A stretch of DNA of 44,820 nucleotides. Source: Emmonsiellopsis sp. PD_33 (Eukaryota > Ascomycota > Eurotiomycetes > Onygenales > Ajellomycetaceae). Positions 33,372 through 43,589 of the stretch are shown in pieces; position 1 is the first letter of the stretch, and every line of letters begins with the position of its first letter. Below the pieces are notes generated by a model that saw only the letters and a program-made list of their open reading frames with translations, was not told the DNA's origin and ran no database searches. The stretch spans positions 1-44,820 of the forward strand of contig JANTQF010000293.1 in the NCBI GenBank assembly GCA_032988165.1, written 5' to 3'. Made by a program: the position numbers and the translations under genes.

Positions 33372-34793
33372 ATGGCCGTCCCGAAGAAATCTATTTTTCT
33401 ATACATTTCCTCTTTAGTTCTGACGCTCATTGAATTCGCTTTCTCAGAACCAGTCCAATACTGTCGATATGGCCACAATGCCCAGGGCCCGTCGGAAATC
33501 GACTTTTGCATGGGAGTTACCATGCACTATAATTCCTCCTCCCACAGCCACGACATGTATTTGACAATGAACGTTCCCCGAATATCGTCCCTCGGATGGA
33601 CTGCCATCGGTCTTGGTCCCTCGATGACTGGCTCATTGATGTTCATTATCTATGGAGACCCTCATAGCCATGAAGGCCCCATTGTCAGCATCAGAACTGT
33701 CGACGGTCACCACCAACCGAAACTCCTCTCCCAGAGCCAGATGCGCGGTGCCGATCTTCGTGTGCTCCAAGCATCTTGGATGTCTGGCGCGGAAGATATA
33801 CTTTCGGTCGGAAAGATAGCCATCGTGTGCTATTCATGTGAAAAATGGCCTGGCACACCAGTCTCAGCTTCTGCAACATCTCAACCATGGATATGGGCCT
33901 GGAACGATAACCAAGACATTCCAGTTTACTCTTATGATGCCCACCTAGATATGCACAAACACCATGCAGGCAATGGCGGTTGGGGGAATTTTTACGTTGA
34001 TATGGCTCGATCGATCAGTACCGCCAAGTACCCTCCATCTTTGCCTCCGCTCCGAGTCGGTGTAGCGAGATTAGGAACCTCAGACAGTCCACAAAGCGCT
34101 TCTGGTGTACTAAATCTAATTAAGTCCAATCCAATCCCTGCGATACATGGATTCTTAATGGTCGTCGCCTTTTACATTCTATTCCCGTTCGGAGTCATCG
34201 CAATGCGATCAGGATCGCCCAAATCGTACAAGTACCATTGGATCATCCAATTAATCGCGTCCCTGTTCACATTATGCGGCCTAATTCTCGGGCTCGTGAT
34301 GAACCATCGAATAAGCACGGTCCACCAGTGGATAGGGATAAGTCTAGGGACATACCTCTTCATCCAAGCCCTCTTAGGCTGGCAACACCATCGGGTCTTC
34401 GTTCGCATTCGCAGGCGCCATTGGGCTTCGTACCTACATATTTGGTTGGGACGGCTCACTTTGATCCTCGGGTGGACAAATATTATCACGGGAATGTTAC
34501 TATCTAGAACGAGTGTTTCATGGATTGCTTCCATGGCCGGTTTAATCGCCGTTAATGCACTATTTCTATCGATATGGATCTGGAGGGCTGCGAGGCGACA
34601 GGCCCGCTCGAAGGCGGCAACATATCGGAGTGCTCCGGAACCTGCTTGGACGCAGCCAAAAAATTCGAAACAGGACGACTATTTCGCTCTAGGGACGATA
34701 GACGAGGATGAAGCTAGTGATTATGAGAATCCGAAAGAAAGCAAAAACCCGCCCCAGCAGTATGACCCAGTCCCACAACAACCGAGCACGTAG
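33372..34793 (+). CDS. DOMON / cytochrome b561 transmembrane oxidoreductase
   Basis: Single-exon gene, 473 aa. It has a signal peptide (about 1-25, ending FAFS). An extracellular cytochrome domain of the cellobiose-dehydrogenase/DOMON kind follows (about 26-215). It contains DMYLTMNVP, SSLGWTAIGLGPSMTGSLMFIIYG (a DOMON core block) and PWIWAWN. Five hydrophobic helices of the cytochrome b561 fold come next, with histidines at IHGFLMVVAF (about 257), YHWIIQL (about 287), VHQWIGISLG (about 317) and LHIWLGRLTLILGW (about 355). These would bind two hemes. The C-terminal about 65 residues are cytosolic, acidic and Pro-rich. Such proteins pass electrons across a membrane to an outside heme and then to metals or partner oxidases. 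At the edge of the cluster it could supply or remove electrons for the copper-dependent UstYa-type oxidases, but this is inference from position only. Confidence 0.85.
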   Translation: MAVPKKSIFLYISSLVLTLIEFAFSEPVQYCRYGHNAQGPSEIDFCMGVTMHYNSSSHSHDMYLTMNVPRISSLGWTAIGLGPSMTGSLMFIIYGDPHSHEGPIVSIRTVDGHHQPKLLSQSQMRGADLRVLQASWMSGAEDILSVGKIAIVCYSCEKWPGTPVSASATSQPWIWAWNDNQDIPVYSYDAHLDMHKHHAGNGGWGNFYVDMARSISTAKYPPSLPPLRVGVARLGTSDSPQSASGVLNLIKSNPIPAIHGFLMVVAFYILFPFGVIAMRSGSPKSYKYHWIIQLIASLFTLCGLILGLVMNHRISTVHQWIGISLGTYLFIQALLGWQHHRVFVRIRRRHWASYLHIWLGRLTLILGWTNIITGMLLSRTSVSWIASMAGLIAVNALFLSIWIWRAARRQARSKAATYRSAPEPAWTQPKNSKQDDYFALGTIDEDEASDYENPKESKNPPQQYDPVPQQPST

Positions 34794-35782
34794 CAGGGAC
34801 TGGCTATATACTCCTTGCTAAAGCATCACGTTATGAAGTTGTGGACCGCTCCTTTCTGCCATCTCAATCAGACCAAATTGTTTCAATCTTCCAGTTAAAT
34901 AAGGCTCTCCTATATGCAATTAAATATGATTTCAGAGTTGCACGCGTTTTGGGAACTTAAAGCTACGTCCTATATCCGGGTGTATGTCAAATAATTTTTT
35001 CCTTTCACGTGTCCTTATTCTAACATATATGAGCACCATATTTTGTTTATATTCGGGCCGAAACCTTCTTGCAAGAAATCATCCGTCATCAGGGCGTGTT
35101 AGGAGTCTGCTGAACTACTATCGTTTCGGTCAACTAACTCCCAATTTCTTCCCCGTATTTAGCTCAATATTTGATAGTCTCTTTGGGGCACAGTTATCCG
35201 TTTGAATTCATTCCTATTAATTTGTAGATTCAATTCTTCGTATTCCTCATAAGCTCATCAAGAGGTCTTGGCACCAACAACGCACGGACCCATGTTCATG
35301 AGGGGCTAGTTTGTAAACAGACTAGCGCAATTTAACCTTATCTAATGAGATCCACTTGGTTCCATGGATTCATTATGGATAGCGCGGCTTTAACTGGACG
35401 TCATCGCTAACAGCCTTGGAAGCATCACCTTGTTTTTTTGGTCTGTGAACTTTCCTAGTCCATGGGTATCTGCATATTTTACTCACTTTAATGTCTACCG
35501 AGGCAGATAAAATCGTACGTCACTTGGAGTTACCCAAACATTTCGCTGGCAATCAGGCTAAACGTGGTGTGGGGTTTACTAGTAGTATTTAAGAGAGAAG
35601 AGAGAGCTAACATTCATAGATATTACGGCAGCGACTATATCGATGATGAAGAGAAGAGAAGTGGCAAAATGATTCGACACACTAATTAAACAAGGATGCG
35701 AAATATTAGCTCAACAACGTTCCGCCGCATGATGCATTCCGTCATCCCCCCCGCCAGCGCTAAATTATACTCCGGGCATTGG
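34794..35782. other. Intergenic region at the right border of the cluster
   Basis: 989 bp, AT-rich, no supported gene. The frame at 34984-35205 (73 codons, hydrophobic start) has no family resemblance. The right end holds the 3' UTR of the next minus-strand gene. Confidence 0.35.
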
Positions 35783-36375
35783 CTACTCAATTTTCGTTTG
35801 CCCCTTCGCCTCGAATCTTTCCATTGGAAGCATGCCTTCAAAATTTGTGCCCACTACCTTCTCAACGAGAGCCGGTGTCAGACCCGCCACACTGCCCCCA
35901 TCAAGGGACTGCAACGCCGCGGCAAGACGAGCAGACTTGTCCTCTCTGGCTTTCCTAGCATAGTATTGGCTACTCCAAAATGAATCGGATTGACGGGTGT
36001 GTTCGCGCAGGCTCTCTTCGGTCAGAGCACGACGTGATGTGGAGGGCGTCATTATGGTAGTTAATGCTGAGCCAGGCGACGGTGGGGTAGAGATAGGCGT
36101 GGGATATGAGACAATGGGTCCTGATCGTGGTGTTGGTTGCTGTGGTAATGGCGTGCTGTTTGTAGATGTATATTGAAGCAAATGTATATTTACTTCTCCA
36201 TCGCTAGTTAACGGATTATGAGGTCGCTCTGGTCAGCCTCTTTGGGACTAATGGATATACATCTTTGCCGAGCATTATATCACTTCGAGGAGGTGTGGTC
36301 GGAATTCATAGCATAAGAGATGGTTAAGACATACCAATCGGGAAGATTTCTATCTTTTTCTGCTCCAGATGACAT
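35783..36375 (-). CDS. Small uncharacterised protein, at least two exons
   Basis: The 3' exon (about 36180..35783) encodes about 130 residues. A Pro/Thr/Ser-rich segment (STPLPQQPTPRSGPI..) is followed by a charged helical part, RRALTEESLREHTRQSDSFW, SQYYARKAREDKSARLAAAL, and LTPALVEKVVGTNFEG. A likely first exon is 36375..36335 (MSSGAEKDRNLPD), ending at a good donor (GTATGT). Candidate acceptors lie near 36212 and 36165, and the phase agrees with either, so the join is not settled. I do not recognise the family. The ordered C-terminal part and the consistent splicing suggest a real gene, probably a small soluble protein. Membership in the cluster cannot be decided. Confidence 0.5.
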
Positions 36376-38111
36376 GGTAGAACTATCTTTCCGAATCCAG
36401 GGCTTCTGGTCTCCCGAGCTGTTGGGTGGAAGGAAGGCGCAAAATAGATAGACTGGAACATATGTCTAGCATGCGCTATGTATACCTAGGGGAGAACACG
36501 TTTCTCTTGACACAGGAAAAGGATGAGATCCTAAAGAAACGAGATATCTTACAATGCGATATTTCACTGTGGTATATATAGTCTATCTATCCATTTCCAT
36601 GAGAGGTGCCCAGGCTACCAGCAATTCCACCTACATTTTGTAGGGGAGACACGACTCGAGATTTTTCGGAAGTAGAAGAAGTTAATCCGGTCGATCTTTC
36701 ATTCGAGAAATTTTATAAATCATCAACTTCCAATTTTATCATCCATACCCTGGGCACAATTGCCGAAAATGCAGAACTAACTGAAGCAAGAAGAAAGCGT
36801 GACCACCAGCGCGGAAGATCATCGCTTGTCATTGGCTACTTTTCCGAATTCCTCCATAGATGACAGGGTTAGCTTAGTGACATTTTTTAGTCCCAGATTT
36901 CCTACGTCATAGCTCATGACAGGGAATAATCCATTGAGTTGATACTGGCCTCCTTCAACAATGCAACTGCATCAGTAGTACTAGCAGCGTCTAGTGGGTA
37001 AATCTCATGAAAAATCTATATGGTTTGTAATGACGTCTGTATCAATATGACAAGATTATGAAGCCCATCCGAGTATCTAGAAACTAGTATTTTTACCATA
37101 AAATGTTCGGGATGACCAGGCTATCTATCCTACGTACCAAGATACCTAAAATGCTCCGAAAAATTAATCGATTAATCTACGAAATGTAACGGTCGGATTA
37201 AACTCCTGCATGACACCTATTAACCCGTATGCTAGGGTAGCTGTTCCACCACCAAGACTACGATAATGCTGTAGACTGGCAGATACCTTTTCGTCATTTC
37301 TCCCAACAAATACAGGGGTTCCCTGTCATCGTGACCCCCACGGCAAGCGCCTCGTGATTTTTAATGCAATAGGGCTGAAAACCATAAAGTGATGGCTGGC
37401 ACTAGCATTAGCTACCCCGTAAAACAAGGCAAGATCCATGAAGTAAACGCTACTAGTAGTAAACTCAAGTAAACTCAAGTTTAATTTAATCAATGTATTC
37501 CTAGATAAACATAGGCCCCCCGAGTTTTAGAATGACGCATACACCACTCCAGCGTATCAGCTTTAGTTGCGTCAGCTACAAGCTATACTAGTGAATTGCT
37601 TGTTCCCTCACATCCTCCAATCCGGTGTTCATCAAGTTGCGAGGTCTTCTTGGCTGTCACCCTCCGGATGTGACCCTCCGTTTTGCCGCGGGAGACAATC
37701 AGGAAGGGATGAACCACCATACCTATCTGGTCTTTTTCCGGGCCTCCCGGTTGGCGAAAGGCCATCTGTGCCATGGTTTTTCTCTCGAATTATTTGTATA
37801 GCTTAGATTTAGGCGGACCTTTGTTCCGCTAGTTACTCAGCTCTAAATCGCGAGAATACTTGTAGGAAAGGTTTAGCTAGGATTTAGGATAAGGCAAATC
37901 TCTCTCGACGTGATTGCTATAGATCCACATTATATGGCAAATATAAAGATGATATAATATGAAAGCGGGGTGGTGGCGAAACCCGTTCCTAATTGATACG
38001 GATATTAGGATATTTCAAAATGTATGTGTATATACGTTAACTTAAAAAGAAACATAGAATTAAGCTTAACCTAAAATTCCTAACCCCCAAAGTCTAACGT
38101 TGAACCTAAAC
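36376..38111. other. 1.7-kb intergenic region without supported genes
   Basis: Contains an open frame of 85 codons at 36606-36863 with charged composition but no recognisable domain, and two overlapping opposite frames at 37567-37806. Repeated CTAGTAGTA-type words occur near 36975 and 37450, with two direct copies of AAACTCAAGT at about 37461-37481. Nothing else is seen. Confidence 0.35.
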
Positions 38112-39238
38112 CTAGATTCCGATCTCTGGTCTCGGACCTACAAATGGGGGAATGGTCGTGGGCAAATCATAAGGGTCCTTCAACGAATACTCATAGAAGT
38201 CACTGGCTTCGAACACTTTCCTCGGGTTCACGTTCAAGTGTGTTTCTCCCGTGCAGTCCTTAAATTTCAACCAGTTGCTCCTAATGCTGGCATGGGGCCC
38301 GGCGACGACTGGGTCGTTTACGTGTTCGAAGTACGAGTTTTCCACCAGTAGTTGCGTATAGCCTCGCGCGTAGTTCCCGTAGGAGGTCACGTTCAAGTAG
38401 TAATTGTTGTACATGTGGCAGTAGAGAAGGTTGTCGGCGGATGGGTTACGTTGGTTAGTGGAGTTGAAGAAGTTGTCGTTGATCTTGAGAGAAGTAAAAT
38501 TATGGTTAGTAAAAAGGAACAAAGTTGACAGCGGGACAAATTATGCAGGGAAATATTCTAATGCATACAGTCATCTTAGCAACCACGTTCTCAGTCCAGC
38601 CAATTCCGAAAGCCTTATTATGCTCAGAAAGGAGATTGCTGGATACGGTGATGTAGTCCGTATCTTTCCTGGAGTCAAGTAGTCCGTCGGCTCCTCTTGC
38701 AAGCTACAACATATTAGTAAATTTCCACTCTAGGGCTGAGTAGAAGACGGGAAAATACCTTGCAGTGATCAATCCAGATATTAGATCCTGTATCGATCTG
38801 AATGGCATCCCAATCCTCCGTCTTCCCATTGTAATCTTCCGGAATATAAGTGTCGCCAATCTGGAGATTTCGGATAATGATGTTGCGCTCCTGTTTTATA
38901 CCGAACCCACCACCAACAATCCGCGCAGTTTGACCGACGCCAATGATAGTTTTGTCGCTCTTGATTTGCACTTCATGCCCCTTAGGCTCCGCAGTCAAGG
39001 TTCCATCCACTCTAATGATGAGGGGTTCGCTAACCGCGGCATATTCCTTCAGCTGCTCAAAAGTACTCGCTGTAACAATGCGGCCTCCCTTTCCACCGTA
39101 CGTGCCTCCGTTTAGGGATGCAAAGCCATGGGCGACATCCTCGCAGCTGGCACAGGTGATGTTTGTCGGAGCAGCACGAGCGGGTTGCAGAATCAGACAA
39201 GCTGATAAAAGCTCAGCCAGGAGCATGTGAGTTTTCAT
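38112..39238 (-). CDS. Pectate lyase, polysaccharide lyase family 1 type
   Basis: Secreted calcium-dependent enzyme that cleaves polygalacturonate by beta-elimination. Exons (minus): 39238..38759, 38703..38569, 38483..38112 (328 aa, normal for the family), all joined in phase 0. A signal peptide (MKTHMLLAELLSACLILQPARA) comes first, then the right-handed beta-helix. GGKGGRIVTASTFEQLKEY is followed by LIIRVDGTLTA and SDKTIIGVGQTARIVGGGF. IIIRNLQIGD and DWDAIQIDTGSNIWIDHC hold the calcium-binding Asp region. GADGLLDSRKDTDYITVSSN, then HNKAFGIGW and NDNFFNSTNQRNPS (Arg of the catalytic RxP region) follow. It is divergent from a sugar transporter across 1.14 kb, a plausible pectin-degradation pair. 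Confidence 0.92.
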
Positions 39239-40380
39239 TTTGTTGAGAAGTCAATATCCTGTCCAGCAAATCAAAATGAAGGCAAAGGCTGTCTCTATTT
39301 CAAGCAGGACAAAATGACAATAGATGGACTTGCCGTTTCATTCCTTCCACTCCATTGGGTTCTATAGAGGCAATATATAGTATGACATGAGAAAGTGTGG
39401 AGTCATTATCCCGACTGAATCCAATCCCCCCGATCTCGGTTCACTTTCTCGTTGAGGAAATGGAATCAAAGCTTCCTTGGAGCTAGCACGGCTCTTGAGT
39501 AGTATCACACAGACCTGCTCCGGATAATACATACTCAACTGAACCGGTTTAGTTTCGACGCCAGTGTCCGCTAACATTGGAGTAGTCATACAGCCCGTGC
39601 AACCGTGATGCTGGCATTGTTTGGACTGCCTGTAGGTCTGACTCGAGAATGACATAGTTGCCATACCACACGCGGAGACAGGACAGACTCGTTGACGGAG
39701 GCTAAGAGATATAAATCCACCAACCAGGGTCTAGGGTGTTGGTTTCCGGCTCATCGTGCGGAGTCTCGGACAATTGATGCTGAGCTTTCTCGGGGTAGTT
39801 AATGCTTGGCATTGGTCCGAGCTTGGCTCCGGTTGATGCTCTTCCGATTGCCGAGCCGAACTTAGTTCGAACGTCACCCCATAGATACTCCTTGCAACAA
39901 CATGATACTAACGGTCTCCCAGAGCCGAATCATTACATTGTGTCGTGGGTCATGGCTAAGTGTGCCTTAGCGATGATTCCGGTCTCTCTGAACGACACGT
40001 CACTTTCAGTTGTGCGGGGAATTGGCCATGTTTTTCCGTCCATCCACCGCTTGAACAACCTATGAACAACCCAACCCCCGTCCGGGTAAATATCAAAGCT
40101 TGATACAGATAATGTCTTGGTATGAGATCGATACAGACGTCCTTTCTCCCTACCCAGCGGGAAATGGCTAAAAATGTCGGACTCCAGGAGAGCATTCTTG
40201 TGGGAGCGCTCCAGCTTTACTAGCCGAGTCGGGATTCGAACATTGATAAAGCTATGCCTTCCCAACACTGAGGTGACAGATGTTTCTCGTTAATAGTTTC
40301 TACTATATGGTGATGTTTAAGGGCTTTTGAGATATATCCCTCCTAACACACAACCGCATCGTTCCGTCGCTATTGTAGAA
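39239..40380. promoter_or_regulatory. Divergent promoter pectate lyase / sugar transporter
   Basis: 1142 bp between start codons. Open frames of 80-111 codons occur (39362-39664 minus, 39802-40065 plus, 39933-40268 minus), but none has a recognisable domain. CTCCGGATAATAC and ACCGGTTTAG (39518-39552) contain CGG/CCG triplets as used by Zn2Cys6 regulators, without a clear consensus. A TRNA-like B-box word at 40231-40241 is not part of a foldable tRNA. Confidence 0.4.
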
Positions 40381-42531
40381 ATGGCGGTTGCAAAGCAGAC
40401 TGTATACCTTTGGTATATTTGCCTAGTTGCTGCAGCGTCCATGATACTTTATGGCTACGATTCCTCAACGTTCAATGCTGTCCAAGGATCTAACAATTGG
40501 AAAGAATATTTTCATAACCCGGTGAGTGGAAAATTCAGTCACCTATATTCTATCAAATTTAACACGCACTAACAATCATCTGTTAGGATCCAAATGTAGT
40601 GGGCTCCATTAATACCGCCTATACCGTAGGTGGAATTGTCGCTGGTATGCAGAGTTGGGATCTAAGTGGTTTTATTTGAGCTTCCTCTGATATCATAACT
40701 GATTAGGTTTTTTCATATCGGCACCCATCTCCAATAAATTTGGGCGGAAATGGGCAATCATTTCCGGCTGTGTGATCGTTGTAATTTCGACTTTTGTTTC
40801 GACCTTTACGCCGAGAAACATTGGTGGCTTTACTGGTGGCCGTGCACTGGTCGGTATAGGCCAGGGAATTGCACTTCCTGCGGGGCCTGTTTATATTGGG
40901 GAACTCGCACCTGCCGGGGACCGCGGGAAAATTATGAGTTTCTGGCAAATGTTCTTTAGCGTTGGAAGCTTTCTGGCATATTGGATCAATTATGCCTGCA
41001 CGAAGAATAGCGAGGGACTGGGGGATTGGGACTGGAAAACTGTCATGATCTGCCAACTGATAGCACCGGTAGTTATTATCGTCGCAATATGGCCGGCACC
41101 CGAGTCACCTAGATGGTAAGATTTATTATTCGCAGCAACCAAATTCTACATAGTTTTGAATGCTAAGAGCTGGTGGCTAATTTATATTCTGTGCTATACA
41201 GGCTTATTCAGCAGGACCGGACAGAAGATGCCATCAAGGCGCTGATGGCAGTTCGCGCAGACTCCAATGTGGTAGAACAGGAGATCAACCAAATGCGTCA
41301 AGCTATTGCCTTCGAGAAGGAAAACATCTCAGGCAGTTACTGGCCTCTGTGGACAGACAAAGCTGTCAGAAAACGACTTAGTATGTCCCAAATCCAGCAC
41401 CGTATCTTTGGACAGCGCAATCCTTTTATAAAATTTTGCCATGGCTTTCCCCAGAACCAAGTACTAATCACAATCTTCATAGTCCTCGCCATTCTACTGA
41501 ACATCACCCAGCAATTCACTGGCCAAGGCTCCCTAAACAACTACTCCACAATCATTTACAACAAAGTATTCAAAGACAACAGCACAATCCAACTCATAAA
41601 CGCCCTGAACGGGACCTTTGGTATAATTTTCACCCTAAATGCTACATGGACAGTTGACCGATTTGGTAGACGGTTTCTGCTAATGGTTGGCGCCGTCGGT
41701 ATGGCAATTTGCATGCTGATCGCTGCAACTGTGGTCACCGAAACCCCTGACCTTGGAGACGGCGCAAAGTCCCGGCCAGTTGCTATTTCTACCGTCTTCC
41801 TTATGTTCTTATTTGCGTTCTTCTGTAAGTTAATCATGTTCATCTACTTAACCCTGCATAGACCCATCCATACCTACCTCTCCCCCTCTCCCGATTATAC
41901 AGTAAAAACTCGGCTTAGCACAAATCTAATAACCATACTAACCCAATATTTATCCCAACAGTCAAACCATCATGGGGCGCCACAGTCTGGATCTGGACCG
42001 GCGAAGTTTTCTCCATGAACGTTCGCGCGCAGGCCGTCGGGATGTCCGCGCAAGCCCAAAACGTCGCCAACGCAGTTCTCCGTAGGTCCAAAGCAACCAA
42101 ACCCTTCCCTTCCCTTCTATCCCCTATTCCACCATCTTCCAAAAACTCCATTTACTAACCCCACCCACCCCCTCCACTCCAATAGAACAAGTCTTCCCCC
42201 TCTTCCTCGCAAAAAAGGGCTTGTAAGTCTTTCTCCCCTCTTCCCCCTTCTTCCCAATCCCACTCCCACCCACTAACACCCACTCCCCACCCCCCTATCC
42301 AGCTACGCAATGTACATGTTCGGCGCGATAAACGTCCTCCTAACCTTCTTCGTCTACTTCTTCATCCCGGAAACAAAAGGCATCGCGCTCGAAGATATGG
42401 ATGCAATTTTCGGCGGGGAGAATCATACGGAGCAAGGGGCCGGCATGGTGGGTGAGAAAGAGACGGCGGTGAAGATGATTGAGCTTGCTGCTGTAGGGCA
42501 GGAGAAGGGGAGGGAGAGGGAGAGGGTATGA
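40381..42531 (+). CDS. MFS sugar transporter (hexose/oligosaccharide:H+ symporter type)
   Basis: Plasma-membrane sugar uptake protein of the fungal SP family. Eight exons: 40381..40521, 40587..40644, 40707..41115, 41202..41380, 41462..41824, 41962..42081, 42186..42222, 42303..42531 (511 aa). Signatures are LYGYDSSTFNAVQGSNNW (helix 1), NKFGRKWAI (motif A), GRALVGIGQGIALPAGPVYIGELAPAGDRG, PESPRW across intron 3, GQGSLNNYSTIIYNKVF (sugar-binding helix 7), DRFGRRFLL, and FIPETKGIALEDMDAIFGG (PETKG motif). Introns are canonical. Intron 4 (41381..41461) is 81 nt without an in-frame stop. Skipping it gives KRL-ILITIFIVLAILLNITQQF as in relatives, while retention would insert 27 hydrophilic residues. 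It is paired divergently with a pectate lyase, so pectin-derived sugars are a plausible substrate. Confidence 0.92.
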
Positions 42532-43589
42532 CATCTATGTTCTTTTTTTGTTGCTTTTCTTTTAAATCGTTTGGATTTAGGTGGGTTTCGTTGGTTGGTT
42601 GGGGGGGGGGGGTTACATAAGTAGTAAGTAATGTGGGCATGGATCTGGGGGTGATATTTGTAGGTAACTCATGTATGTAGTTATCATATCCGTCATGCAT
42701 GCATGAAATGAGCGTGCAACGATCAAACTAATTTAGGGAACCTAACCGCCTAACACAGTTTAATTAGATGAGAATAGATTATGAGGATAAAGAGAACAAG
42801 CTCTCCCTTCACTAATTTCATATTCAGCTAGTTATCTCAGTAAGGCCATTTCTATCTTCCTTCGCGCCTTTCTTTTCGCGCGAAGCATGTATGTACATAC
42901 ATTGCCAACTTCTTTCGTTCTAACCTCCCCTTTATAAGAAAAAATAAAATAAAATAGTATAATAATCTCATCTCATCTCATTATTTAGATAACCTAACTA
43001 TTTCTTTAATCTTAATCTAATAACATATGCAATAACAAACAGCCCTCTCTTAACCCCCGCAAGGTTATTCGTTCATACAGCAGTGATAAGTAAAAGGGAA
43101 AAGGGGGATAATGTGATATAATATAATAGACAGATCGTCATGCAGTTGGCTGCGAAGAAGGTGGTATGGAAAGAGAACATAGGAAGGAAGGAAGGAAGGA
43201 AGAAAAGATGATATGAAATGAAGGCCGCTCTGCCTGCCAACGCAGCGTTGTGAGAAAGGTTTTATGCCGGAATAAGTTTGTTTTTCGCGTAAAAACGATA
43301 AAACACCCGAATAGCGGAATTGAAAGGACAGACAAGACAATAAGCGGTGGATATGGATCTGGATATCAAAATCGGCTCGAAGGGAGGAGTAGAAGAAAGA
43401 TGAAATGGAAGAGCAAGAAGACACGAGAGCACCCAAACCGAACGGACAAGAGCCAAACCAACTAACCCAGAGCATATAAAAGAGGCATATATAAAAAGAC
43501 CCAAAGAAAAAGAAAAAGAGCAACGAGAAACCACTCCATAAACAAGCACCACCCAAACAGAATAAAGAAGGTCCCTAGCTCAAACCAAT
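42532..43589. other. Convergent 3' intergenic region
   Basis: 1058 bp between the sugar transporter and the right-edge gene. It contains a 12-G run (42601-42612), AT-rich tracts (42940-43040), a GGAA tandem (GGAAGGAAGGAAGGAA at 43184-43201) and A-rich stretches. The long minus-strand frame at 43065-43556 is low-complexity (Phe/Ser/Leu-rich) and most likely 3' UTR. Confidence 0.4.

Noticed and set aside
36606..36863. Plus-strand frame of 85 codons
   Set aside because: Charged composition only. No conserved motif, no splice partner, isolated in a gene-poor stretch.
40231..40241. tRNA B-box-like word GGGATTCGAAC
   Set aside because: The flanks cannot form a T-stem, and no A box, acceptor stem or anticodon arm can be placed on either strand.
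39933..40268. Minus-strand frame of 111 codons in the pectate lyase/transporter promoter
   Set aside because: No family resemblance, and it overlaps an opposite open frame in a shared promoter.
43065..43556. Minus-strand frame of 163 codons
   Set aside because: Low-complexity Phe/Ser/Leu sequence over A-rich and GGAA-repeat DNA downstream of a stop codon. Best read as 3' UTR.
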